From: Sweltsa coloradensis
Lineage: Eukaryota > Arthropoda > Insecta > Plecoptera > Chloroperlidae
Assembly: GCA_024449915.1 (NCBI GenBank)
Contig: JAMZAV010000366.1
Span: 124,001 to 188,000 of the forward strand
Reading direction: 5' to 3'
Length of the DNA: 64,000 bases
Positions within the stretch are counted from its first letter, which is position 1. Each line of letters starts with the position of its first letter. The notes beneath the pieces are model-generated. The model saw nothing but the letters and a program-made list of their open reading frames with translations, did no database searches and was not told where the DNA came from. Below, in pieces: positions 22,716 to 33,399 of the stretch. Made by a program: the position numbers and the translations under genes.

Positions 22716-22792
<77 letters not shown>
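22716..22792. repeat. (AAT)n microsatellite
   Basis: About 25 triplets following the fold-back 3' end ATATTTGATTTCTG. Confidence 0.95.
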
Positions 22793-22794
<2 letters not shown>

Positions 22795-23149
22795 GTGAAA
22801 GGAAATTACTTCAATAATTACTTTTAATTTAGTAGGTACTAATTAGTGATAAATTGAAAAAACGTAAAAAAATTTCCAAAGGTATCAAATTACTAGTTTT
22901 ATCTGGACCGGGCATATTGCAATAGGCCTAGCCTGCCCTTTCATACAGCAAGTGCTCTGCTCCTATCTCCACTGCAGAGCTTGTGTGACTGACTTGACCA
23001 GACTAGACTATGCCAACTCAAAAGTGACATCTCTTGCCTAACTCCACTGCCATTGTCTGTATCATTTGCGGACTGGCCTGGTCTTATTCTGCTTCCACCA
23101 CTCCGAATCTGATAAGGGGTTGGTGCCATTTACGTAAACACGCGAAGTC

Positions 23150-23360
23150 CCAATATATATTTTTGATACTGTAGTCAGTAGCACGATATCCGGGACTGGA
23201 ATTTGACCGGATTACGACGGCGAAAGTTACATATAAAGGAAAGTTAAATTTGTTCCAAGTTCCCACAACATAGTAACTTTTCACTTTACAAGATCCTGAA
23301 GAAAAGGATTGCGTTCCCATACAAGTTCTTGAAAAAGAAACGCATTCCTCCCAAAGACTG
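23150..23360 (-). mobile_element. Truncated copy of the GGAACG hAT-like element
   Basis: The reverse complement (CAGTCTTTGGGAGGAATGCG, GGAACGCAATCC, CGCCGTCGTAATC) follows the left half of 27050-27527. The other end is missing. Confidence 0.65.
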
Positions 23361-23390
23361 CTAATTTCATATTTTGTTTATTTGTTACAG

Positions 23391-23744
23391 ACAGACTACC
23401 CAAATGGAAATAAGGATGAATGGGATCTAGGCAAACAATCTTCTATAAGATTTAGTAGTTTAGCTAGAAATATCACTGTTGGTAATGATAAGGATTTCAA
23501 GCACAGACCATCAGACAAAAGCAAAGGAGTAAAAAGAAAATCAACTCACCATGACAAAGCACTTACATTACAAGGAGTGAATTACCTAAATTCATCTAGA
23601 GACGTACAAATTTTATCTTCTTCACATTTTCCACTAAAAGAAAAAGAAGAAAGGGTAAAAACTTGCAAAAAACATATCAAATCACCACCGAATGAAGAAC
23701 AAATAGATCATTCATTGCCAGGCGACCATAACATTGGAGTTCAG
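23391..23744 (+). CDS. ZAD zinc-finger gene, exon 3 (hydrophilic linker)
   Basis: 118 codons in phase 0, starting after TTTGTTACAG and ending GGAGTTCAG before GTACTT. The translation (TDYPNGNKDEWDLGKQ..., later DKSKGVKRKS and KEKEERVKTCKKHIKSPPNE) is rich in K, E, S and N, without zinc ligands or hydrophobic core, as expected for the disordered linker between ZAD and fingers. KGVKRKS and the later lysine runs could act as nuclear localisation signals (inference). Phase 0 on both sides matches exons 2 and 4. The ORF continues into the intron to a stop at 23780, so the donor is inferred from the consensus and phase. Confidence 0.65.
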
Positions 23745-25839
23745 GTACTTCACCGTACTAGTATTAATGTCACTCTGTAGTTCATTTAGCTTCCTTGTAC
23801 TTGAATCTTAAGCTGACCATCTACAGTATTTACTATTTAGTTACAGAATTTGCCTTATGCAGTAAGGAGCAAGAAATTGTTTAAAGATTTAAACTGTCGA
23901 CAATCATTGCTGTGAGTGAAAGTAGTACCTAATTGCATGGTAAACAATCTAGACATTATTATCAACCTTAACCTGGGAAAGTATCCGGATCTACTGTATG
24001 CCGAGCAGATGTGACAACACTGATTACCTCTAGACCACTGAGAACGGTAACTTTATAACTTCGGGCTTGTTGAATACAGTGACGAAGCGTCCTATGAGAC
24101 AATGTCTAACCTGTACAAAAATTACTTGTATGCCCTAGTATAGATTGTCACTATTTATTTTCTAATACAAGTTAGTCTCCTTGTCCCCTTGTCCCCCCGC
24201 GTCACCCCTTACGTCCATCCCTTCGTCTCGATTAGCCAAAGTGCATAACTATGAGACGTTAAGCAATATCCAATCAATCAATCAATTGTCCTTCGGAATT
24301 TAGAATTGACCCAATGCCTGAATGCAACAGCTCGCAACACCACTGTCGCGCCATCTACCGTTGCGATTTGAATCTGGTGGTAGGGGCGGTCCTAAGCACT
24401 TGTGATTTGATATTCGGGAGACACAGGCAGACATTTCAAGCCTGCGCATGCTCAGAGCCCTATTTTCGTTGTTTTGTCAAGAATCTAAAGGGGAAGTAGG
24501 AGTCATGTCTCGGTGGTTAAAGACGCTTGTGGGTTGGCCGTCCGAGGATGTTGGGTTTGGTCGGTTTCCCTCCCTCCCTCTCGCTCGCGTCATAGGTTCA
24601 ACACGTACTATTCTATTCATGCCATGTGCTCGCAATTTTCAAGTAAAGTGATCGACAAATCACCAAGTTGACCAGTCGTTTGATAAGGGAAGTTGTTATT
24701 CTTTTAAGCATAATATGCCATGTTATGTCCATGGCATAAATAATTTGTGTTGATACTTTTATTTACTGTGAGTGTTTACTGTTTATTATGTAATGTGGTC
24801 CCAAAATGTACACTATCGATATTTTAATAAGAAATCGCGCTGTAGAAATAGCGACTTTAAAACCACATTACGAAAGTATGAAAATATTTATATTACGTTA
24901 CGCCCGTCTTTCCCCTCGGGCTGGATGAGTTAGGCATAGACATATTATGCTTTGTCCCGCTACAGCCCCCCCGAACGTTTCTTATTAAACTACAAAATAT
25001 TAAAAACAATATTATCAAAGATTAAACTTTATATAATATTTGCTCTAGTATTATTTTTGTCTACCATAGCCTCAAGACCATGCTTTGCCACTGGTTGAAT
25101 ATCATACCATCTATATTAATTATTTAAATGGAGTTGTCTCCCCGACAAGCAATTATCTTTGGTTCAATTCCTGGTTGAGGTTACATTTAAAAAAAATTAA
25201 CTGTAGGTACACACTCTTCTCATATGCCCACAAAGTGGCATTAATCATGCCACATCATATTGTGTTCTCTAGTTAACCAGTGATCTTGGAAATGACACTC
25301 CCCTTTCTTCCAATTCATGCCTTTTGGCATTAAATGCTGCTCATTGAGGTAAAATGTAGGACTACACTAAAAAAAAATTGTTACGTCTGTCATGTTCTCT
25401 AACCTCCAGAGGGAAGCTGAACAAGCCCCCGCCCCCCACGGCAGGTTTAATTATATTCTGCAAATCATATAGGTTTACGCAAAAAATCAAATATATTTAT
25501 TAATTTTTCTTTTCTTTTTCCGTTCAGCAAAGTACCTTTACTTCTTCTAAAACACATTTATTAAAATCCACTTCAAAAAAATATTTATTTTTTAAATTGC
25601 CTGCGGCGTTATTGGCACTTCCCCCATTCCATCGTTCATGAAGCACATTTTGTAGTTATATCTTACTCTTGGCAGCGCCCTGCCTTCCCCTTCCGAAATA
25701 TATTCCTCTGTATGACACCACCAACCTTTTAAAGTCATCAACAATTTTCTTATCACCACTGTCATGAATGACATTCGGCTCGCGTTTTCAATAGTAGAGT
25801 ATTTGGCAAGTTTCATGTATGAATTTATTTCTTTTTCAG
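23745..25839 (+). other. ZAD-gene intron 3
   Basis: Contains a SINE-like 3' end at 24100-24290 finishing with CAATCAATCAATCAATT, a tRNA-like fragment near 24505-24560 (TCTCGGTGGTTAAAGACGC), and otherwise AT-rich DNA with no recognisable exon. Confidence 0.5.
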
Positions 25840-25994
25840 CAAAAGAACAAACAAAAATACAAGGTTGTCTTGGTCAAACTGAAGAACTCATCAGGTTTAT
25901 CAAAGGCAGTGCAAGTAGAAAAGGCATTAGAAATTGTAAAAACCAAGCAAGAAGCTGGAAAATTGCCAGAAGCTAAAGGCCCTGTTCCTAAAAG
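25840..25994 (+). CDS. ZAD zinc-finger gene, exon 4 (basic linker)
   Basis: A 155-base exon between TTATTTCTTTTTCAG and GTGAGA. It starts in phase 0 with QKNKQKYKVVLVKLKNSSGL and ends KLPEAKGPVPK followed by AG, so it leaves in phase 2. The next exon supplies G, giving AGG (Arg), and continues LQKKLQG. The strong polypyrimidine tract, the GTGAG donor, uninterrupted lysine-rich frame and phase agreement on both sides support it. No domain is recognised. The AG|G junction is the same phase used by the three zinc-finger terminal exons in this window. Confidence 0.65.
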
Positions 25995-26155
25995 GTGAGA
26001 CGACAAGAACCTAAAAGAACAAACCATATGTATTTTACACCTGGTTATTACCACAAAGTGGTAGGACAAAAGAACAAACTTATTTTGTCATAGAAGTAAT
26101 AACAATCTTAAACCACTGGCTTTCCGAGCGTTGAATCGACGGCTTGGAACAGCGC

Positions 26156-26627
26156 CAGTGGTATCCGTAATTCATAAAGGGGGGGGTTATATCATTTTTC
26201 AAGATGTGCCGAGGCTAAGTGGGGGTCCGGGGGCTTGCCCCCCTGGAAAAATTTTCTTCTTCAAGGTCATTTTGGTGAAATCTGTGCGTGCTTAATCATC
26301 ACAATGACGAACTTATTTATCTACTAAATCCTTGTTTTTATCCAAAAGTTTTCTATTTCAAGTAATTTTCGAGAAAATCTGTTTGTTTTTAAAGCATCAC
26401 CAACTTTTTATATAGGCTACTACATCCTGTTTTTGATTTAAAAGTTTTCACTTTCAGGTCATTTTGGTGAAAATCTGTGGTTTTAAAGCATCAAAATAAC
26501 CAACTTTGTATCTACTAAAATCCTCTTTTAGTCAGAGTTAATTTGTAGTTATTTATTTTCTCCTTTCACTTTTTTTTTCAAAAGGGGGTTTTGTCCCCCT
26601 ACTCCCCCCCCCTTGGATACGCCACTG
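26156..26627. mobile_element. Short hAT element, target duplication AACAGCGC
   Basis: AACAGCGC at 26148-26155 and 26628-26635. Ends CAGTGGTATCCG and GGATACGCCACTG, imperfect inverted repeats, followed inward by G- and C-runs. No transposase; 472 bp. Confidence 0.9.
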
Positions 26628-27049
26628 AACAGCGCGCTACATTATCAGTCGTTTTATGAGAATGGTTTGTACAATCACTTGCCCTTGATGTACTCTACGC
26701 ACTTCGCTGCATCCAACGATGTGTTTTACTCGTATCAAGGTCAAGATTTAGCGTGTCTAGGCCTATGCTTGAAGGAATATATATATGTTTGTATTTGTAG
26801 GCGGTATGGTGGCGCGCGGGCCATTAATGGCGACGACAGTGTGCATCATTTTGCTTGATATGACGAAGTGAAGGGTGTGATATTTTGACTCCAAGAAAAA
26901 TTTGTATTAGAGTTCATAACTTCTAGACATTTATTTAGATTTTAGACTATTTTTAAGAATTTATTTAAATCGGGTCATTTTCGTCGGAGCAGTAAACATT
27001 TCAACTGAAATGCGCTCCACACCCCCTTTTAAAAAAATAATTGGATTTT

Positions 27050-27527
27050 CAGTCTTGGGGAGGAATGCGTTCCTAGTAACGCGTTCCCGGGAACGCGTTC
27101 CTTTTTCAGGAACTTTTGTGGGAACGGGTTCCTTTTCTGAGATCAGGAACTTGTAACGTCAAAGTTACTATTTCATGGGAACTTGGAACGAATTTAACGT
27201 TCCTTTATAAGTTCCTTTCGCCGTCGTGATCCCGTCGAATTCCAGTACCTGATATCGTAAACTGCAGTATGAAAAATATCAATGTGACATCTTGTGTTTT
27301 CGAAAATGGCGCCACCCTCGTCAGATGGCCTGGGATTCAATTTAATAAATAAGAGTAATGGTAAATTAACTCATTTCACATTTATTATTGTTTAAATCAG
27401 TGATGGTATAAGGAACGTGAAGGGAACTGAGTTCCTTTTGAGGAACGAGGAACGTCTCGGTTCCTTTTTAAGCAAAAGTAACTTAACTTTTCAAAGTTCC
27501 TTTTTTTGGGGAACGTGCCCAAGACTA
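27050..27527. mobile_element. Short hAT element, target duplication TGGATTTT
   Basis: TGGATTTT at 27042-27049 and 27528-27535. Ends CAGTCTTGGG and CCCAAGACTA. The interior carries repeated GGAACG words (GAACGCGTTCC). 478 bp; a partial relative lies at 23150-23360. Confidence 0.9.
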
Positions 27528-28424
27528 TGGATTTTATGGGTAGCACGGAGCATTTTTTAAATGAAAGCTGATGGGTTAACTCTAATTATAGGACAGTGGG
27601 ATACATATTTCCCACCACTTTTCAAAAGCTACACAGTAATATCTGCCAGTTTTTCATACTTTTAACCCGGGTAAAAAGCTGCTTTGTTTTGTTTGGAATT
27701 GGTGAATTTTTCCCCACTAAATTCTAATGCTTAGAACGATTTTTGTAATGGTTTAAAAATCAAATTGTGTACGAAAACACAAAAAAAATACATAAATTTC
27801 CGGAATGCGTATTGCCGGCTGGACCGGAAAAATAGACCAGTCACGCAATGAGCAATCTGCAAGTGTCAATTGCCAATCTCAGCAACCAATTTTCACACCC
27901 AAATTGCGAGATTGCTCGTAGAATTGTCGCTGGCAGTACGGGGCCCTATGCCTACATTACAATGACAAAGGATCGAACTCTTATGAATAAAGGCATCAAT
28001 GCAACATTGACTTTCTTTTTATCTTTTTTAATGATAAGATATCGCTTCAAAACGCGCTTTAGGCGATTAAACATAATGCAGATCCCCCCCAAAAAATCAC
28101 CTACAGCCAGAGCTGGGGCTTCGCCCCAGACCCGAGTTACCGACGCAACAATGTTATGGAGCAGATTTTGGAACCGAATCCAGATTTTACTACCCTTTTG
28201 ACATCCCTAGTCTATACATATTAAAATGTTATCTGCACTGTGTTTAGTGCTAGTGGTGATCATGTTGTTTATAAATTTCCATTTGAATACACGAATCTGG
28301 TCGGATTAATCAATTTGATTGGCGACACTGTAAACATTTAGTGCCCCCACTCAAGTTTATGAAACTGACGGCCTTGCTGAGATGATTGTCAGAAATAATA
28401 AGATTTATTGATTGAAGACACACC

Positions 28425-28594
28425 TTCATTAAACTGCTAATTTGTGTGGTGTGTCTTATGTCTCGGTAGCTCAATTGGCAGAGCTATGGCGCGTTAAGCC
28501 AGAGGTTCTGGGTTCGATCCCCATTCGGGGCATACTTTTATTACAACTGCTATCATTGACTAATAATGTCCTCAAAGCGGGCTTATGCTTAAAA

Positions 28595-28648
<54 letters not shown>

Positions 28649-28752
28649 GATTCATAGCAGTTGTCGTAAAAGTTTGCCCCGACTGGGGTTCGAACCCAGA
28701 ACCTCCGGCTTAACGTGCCATAGCTCTACCAATTGAGCCACCGGGACAACAG
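28425..28752. repeat. Two tRNA-Lys-like SINEs head to head around (ATT)n
   Basis: Plus-strand copy, head 28459-28532 (GGTAGCTCAATTGGCAGAGC, GGTTCTGGGTTCGATCCCC), tail to about 28590 and (ATT)n to 28648. The minus-strand copy occupies 28649-28752. Acceptor ends pair (TGTCTCG with CGGGGCA), but anticodon and T stems have mismatches and position 33 is C, so these are not working tRNA genes. Confidence 0.75.
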
Positions 28753-29272
28753 GGCCCCTATTCAGTAACTTCACGGGTTCAACTCTGTCACGGGACCGAC
28801 TCTGTAGTAACAGTAATCGTTCCGGTTGTTGTTGGTCGAGGTCGAAAGGTATGATTTACATGGCCGTGGACGGTCAAATGTGAACAAATGATTCGCAGTC
28901 AGTTGTCAAATATTCGAAATGACATAGATGTGTGTATTATTTCCAATCGGGGAGAAATTGGATTTAAATGGTATAATTTCATTAAAAAAGGGAACGCACG
29001 GGACTTTTAGGGGTAGGCCCTTACTAAAGGTAGGTTTTCTTTGAGCATACTATTGTTATTCGTTTGATAAAGTTAAAAATCTGGTTGTGTTTACGTGTAG
29101 GCCAAGGCTTATCATCCACCATTTTATAGAAATATAACCGAGTCGGACTCGGTTGTCACGGATTATATCGCAACGATATCGACCTCAAGTGGGTCGATCA
29201 CTTACAACCGAGTCGATTACGGTAGAAAACGCCTGGGTCCAACTCCGTCAGAGTTATAGAATCGCAGTCCTG
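28753..29272. mobile_element. Inverted-repeat element inserted in a SINE
   Basis: Left end near CAGGGCCCCTATTCAGTAACT and right end AGTTATAGAATCGCAGTCCTG are loosely inverted. The SINE sequence interrupted at GGGACAA resumes with AACAAACCTTTACTAAACTG at 29273, as judged from the uninterrupted copy at 29545-29590. Interior has CCGAGTC words. Confidence 0.5.
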
Positions 29273-29420
29273 AACAAACCTTTACTAAACTGCTATTTGT
29301 TGTGACAGTTGACTTCCATGACATAAATCCAACAGAAGACTGCAATGAAGCTGTCAAATCTGAGAAATCACATAGATAAATCCAATCATCTCCTTAGAGT
29401 TGGGTAGTATGAATCTTAGG

Positions 29421-29763
29421 TATTTAAGCATAAGCCCGCTTTAAGGACATAGTTATTGATTCATAGCAGTTATCGTAAAAGTTTGCCCCGACTGGGGTTC
29501 GAACCCAGAACCTCCGGCTTAACGTGCCATAGCTCTACCAATTGAGCCACCGGGACAACAGAACAAACCTTTACTTTACTGCTATTTGTTGTGACTGTTG
29601 ATTTGAGCTATGGCACTTTAAGCCGGAGGTTCTGGGTTCGAACCCCAGTCGGGGCAAACTTTTACGACAACTGCTATGAATCAATAACTATGTCTTTGAA
29701 GTGGGCTTTTGCTTTAAAAAAACTTACATTCATTATTATTATATAATAATAATAATAATTATA

Positions 29764-29799
<36 letters not shown>

Positions 29800-29800
29800 T
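29421..29800. repeat. Two further SINE copies and an (ATT)n tail
   Basis: A minus-strand copy at 29421-29602 and a plus-strand partial copy at 29603-29720 (CTATGGCACTTTAAGCCGGA, CAACTGCTATGAATCAATAA), then ATT repeats to 29800. Confidence 0.75.
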
Positions 29801-30600
29801 TGTGATGCAGGTACAAGTCGATTATTTTAAAATTTATGATTTACACAATAGAGTTAGTGCTTACAATGATATGTTTCATTGATTGATCCATCAATTTTAT
29901 CGGCAAAGACACAATGGTAGAAATCAAGATTACTTCTTCGGTTTTAAAACTAACAGCCTTTCTGATAGTGATAAGGTTTGTATTTTTGAATAACTTAATA
30001 CGCCGGTTCTACTAGATGTCGTACGTGCAGCAACGATTATCGTAATCATCGATATAAGCAGAACATTTGTAGCTTGTGATGTGGACTTAAGCCCCCATTT
30101 CTTGGCTTAGGAATTTGTGAATGGTGACTTTGGAGCCATCCTAGCAACGAGGCACATTATAATTTCTAAGGTTCCAAATTAGCCTTGTTGATTCTGGCGC
30201 TGTCTGCGGCCTGCGGGTAGAATCGTGTCCAGTTTTTTGGACCCTGTTTCCTATTTAAAATACTGGTCCCTAGTTGCTCATCGTTTGCTTGGTCTACTTT
30301 AAATTTAATGTCCCCCACTGAAAATTAGTTATGTGACTGAGTGGTTAGATGCAAAGTATGAATTCTTTAAATTAATTTAATTTATAACATTGAAGTTCCT
30401 TGCCGTTTGAAATGGAAAAAAATATTAGTTTCAGGTCACCGCATGTTTTGTGGATTGCAAACCAAGACTGGGCATTTGCAATTTTGATCAACTTGTAACA
30501 TAAATGCAACTTGAAACAGGAAGTGAGGATGAATGGTCTCAAGACTTTGCATCCTGTGCTATTCTGCCATTAAAAGACTAAACTGGTATTTGAATTTCAG

Positions 30601-31729
30601 GTTACAGAAGAAACTACAAGGTTTGAAAACATATGGCCTTCTAAAGCCAAACAAATGCATTCGTTTGCCACTGGAACCAGAAGAAATAAAAAAAGACGAG
30701 TTGTGTGACAAACAAATTTCATCACAAATCCAAGAAAAATTCATTTGCCCATCTTGTGGAAAAATATTTTTTACCATGAATTCTTTGAATTATCATGTGG
30801 CTTCTTTACATACAGATCTTCTCTTTTGTTATTGTTCTCAAACTTTTCAAACACAAGTCCTGCTTAATAAACATCTAAAGTTGCATATATCTGGAGATAT
30901 TGACGATATTGGTGAATCCGAGCACTGCTCTGCGATGGCAGAAGTTGAAAGAATACCAGTGCACTCATCTGCAATGCCAGAAGTTGGAAGAGTACCAGTG
31001 CACTCATCTGCGATGGCAGAAGTTGGAAATGACTCCCATCTGGTAAAGATTAAAAGTGAGCCCTCGGAGTCTTCTCCAACAGACCAATGTGAACGATCAA
31101 TTTCCAATTTAGTACCCACAATCTGTGTTCCAACACCACAAGTAATGGTTAAGAAATTAAGTGAAATAGGTACACACTCTTTCATGAAAGAAAATTTTGT
31201 TAATGTGGAGGCTAAAAGTGATACAAAGACAGTAGATATTAGAAGTAGTATTCCTTTAATCAAAGATATAATTACTCATAACCAGAGAAAAAGTGTGGCA
31301 ACATCTGCAGGCACTAGTCACAGGTCTTCAAACACAATAAAAATAAATTGTGAGACGGTTAAGCCAATGATTGATGTTAATTATGAAACATTAGTAGGAG
31401 AAAATGATATTAATTCAACCCAAGATAACAACAGTGATGAAACCAGTAACATGGAAGAGAGTTGTGAAAGTCCGGTTGCCTTTAGCAGTGTCGGTGAAAG
31501 TACAGTTCTATTGGAGGCTATCATTGCAGCTGTTCCAAAATTACAATTTCAAATGTGGAGATGTCAAATGTGTGGCCTTGTATTCCCAGCCGAAGAACGC
31601 TGGTTAAAACACTGCGAGGGTATCCTCTTTCGCTGCCATTTCTGTGAGACAGTTCTTGGTTCCACTGCAGAGCAAAGACAGCATGAACTGGAGCACCTGA
31701 GGGTTATTACTTTACGCAATAAGAAGTAA
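30601..31729 (+). CDS. ZAD zinc-finger gene, terminal exon with C2H2 fingers
   Basis: Starts in phase 2 after TATTTGAATTTCAG and ends with TAA at 31727. The N-terminal part holds a canonical C2H2 finger (FICPSCGKIFF...HVASLH) and a degenerate one (FCYCSQTFQ...HLKLH, CxC instead of CxxC). A long Ser/Thr/Glu-rich stretch follows, including a 13-residue tandem repeat (SAMAEVERIPVHS and variants, 39 bp period at 30929, 30968 and 31007). The C-terminus has two more CxxC units (WRCQMCGLVF...HC and FRCHFCETVLG...HELEH). The finger count is low for a ZAD protein, suggesting either a short member or one of several alternative ends. An ATTAAA at 31831 may be the poly(A) signal. The ATG at 30533 lies upstream of the acceptor and is not needed. 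Confidence 0.85.
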
Positions 31730-32021
31730 AACTTCATGTTTATCGTTGTGTGGTAATGTGCATCAACTCACTTGTCATTCATTATAGTAGTATTGTTATT
31801 CTGCAATTTGAAACAATGATATAAGTTAAGATTAAAATTAGTAAATACATACATCAGTTAACGTGGAATCAATGTGAGCTGCAATAGAAATAGTAATAAT
31901 TAAAAAGTAAATGTCGTGTGAACTGAACCTCCTGTTATTTTGATTATGAGTAGGGATCCAGGGAAGACACTCGTTAGTTTGTGAAATTCTGCCGTATGAG
32001 ATTTTAATTATGCCTCATTAT
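31730..32021. other. 3' flank of the ZAD gene
   Basis: Probably 3' UTR and downstream DNA. ATTAAA at 31831 is a candidate poly(A) signal. Nothing else seen. Confidence 0.4.
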
Positions 32022-32452
32022 TAGGGATGCACATCGATACTTTTTTCATTATCGATTATCAAAATGGTAATCTCATTATCGAATTGATATTATCGATACT
32101 ATCGATATCACCAACAGAGCCTGTTCCGACCTATAAGTGGAACCTGAAGTGTGGCAAGTGTAAGTCAAAACAATACAATCGCGTTCCGTTTGCTGCATCG
32201 CTGTCTTTGATGTCATATTTTTTGGACGTTATATAGCTCTTTTCCAAACATAAATCTTGAGTGTGACACCATCAGCCCAGCTAGTGCATGGCACACCTTG
32301 AGATAAACTTCATCTTCAGAGTTTGGTTTGTGCCACTATTGACAAATTATTTGATATTTCGATAATCGATAATGAATTTTGGTTATCGATTATCGAAATT
32401 ATATCCATTATTGATCATCGATCGATAATATCAATTATCGTGTGCATCCCTA
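32022..32452. mobile_element. Non-autonomous hAT-like element with TAGGGATGCACA ends, copy 2
   Basis: Ends TAGGGATGCACATCGATAC and TTATCGTGTGCATCCCTA; flanks CTCATTAT (32014-32021) and CTCACTAT (32453-32460) match 7 of 8. Internally collinear with 20866-21302. Confidence 0.82.
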
Positions 32453-32678
32453 CTCACTATGCCTTGTATCCTTTTTTTTTTGCATTTTGGTATTAAAATG
32501 AAATGATAACATATTTATGGTAGTGACAAATGTACAAAGAATGTATGTAATGTACAAACATGTTGCCAAGTGACAATTAGTATCAACATTGTAAAATATG
32601 TTTTCACCTGATATTCATGCTCAAGGAACAGAACAGTCAAATAGATATTGTCAGTCTAATTTTGAACCACATTTTAAG

Positions 32679-33376
32679 TACTAGGAAACACTCAGTTGGA
32701 CGCGTTGATAAGCGAGCACGTGCTATAGCTAGACCCACATTGCACATTTTTTTAAATTTGCGACGTTCGCTGTCCACGGGGCCATGTTTCCAATATTATT
32801 TATTATTGCCAAGGTATTTGGGTAAACCCGTGGGTAAACCTTTACTTTGTGGATAAAATCCACCGCCATCTAGAGGACCTTGACATCATTTTCTTGGGAA
32901 AACTATTATAACTCTTTGGTAACAAATAATACACTGCTTCCTCGATAGTATTTTGATTACTTCTAGGTGGCAGTGCATAGTGGCCAGAAACCTCGTGTGA
33001 CTTTTCGTTGCCATGGTAACGTTACTTTTGTTAAAATGTTATTTCCATCTACACTACTTATTGGATCAAAATAAAATTAACATATTCGTGACCGGACGGA
33101 CATTCTAAATGATTTAGCCACCTCAGATTTTGTCGCCGTTTAGTTTGAAAAAAAAACTTTCGATTAACTTTAATGTAACTTTGTAACTTTTTGAACGATT
33201 TTGCCACAAAACTAATGGCATTCAATCCAGATCGAAGCTTGCGGATGGTCCAAATTTCAACTCGATCCGAACCTCCGTTCGAACGTTATGGCGAGACATA
33301 AAAAAAAAAAAAAAAAAACAGTGACTATTTTTTCCGGCAGAGTCAAATGGAAACGCTCACTTTGCTCGCTTAATTA
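32679..33376 (-). mobile_element. GCGAGCGAAGCGAGCG family, copy 1
   Basis: Inverted relative to the other copies: begins TACTAGGAAACACTCAGTTG and ends at GCTCGCTTAATTA. Contains CGCCATAACGTTCGAACG (complement), GTTGCCATGGTAACGTTAC and CCACCGCCATCTAGAGGACC. No known transposase. Confidence 0.75.
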
Positions 33377-33399
33377 CATGGCTGGAATGTAGGTAGCTT

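Noticed and set aside
28459..28532. tRNA-Lys or tRNA-Asn gene
   Set aside because: C at position 33, anticodon and T-stem mismatches, and several related copies with common 3' tails indicate a SINE.
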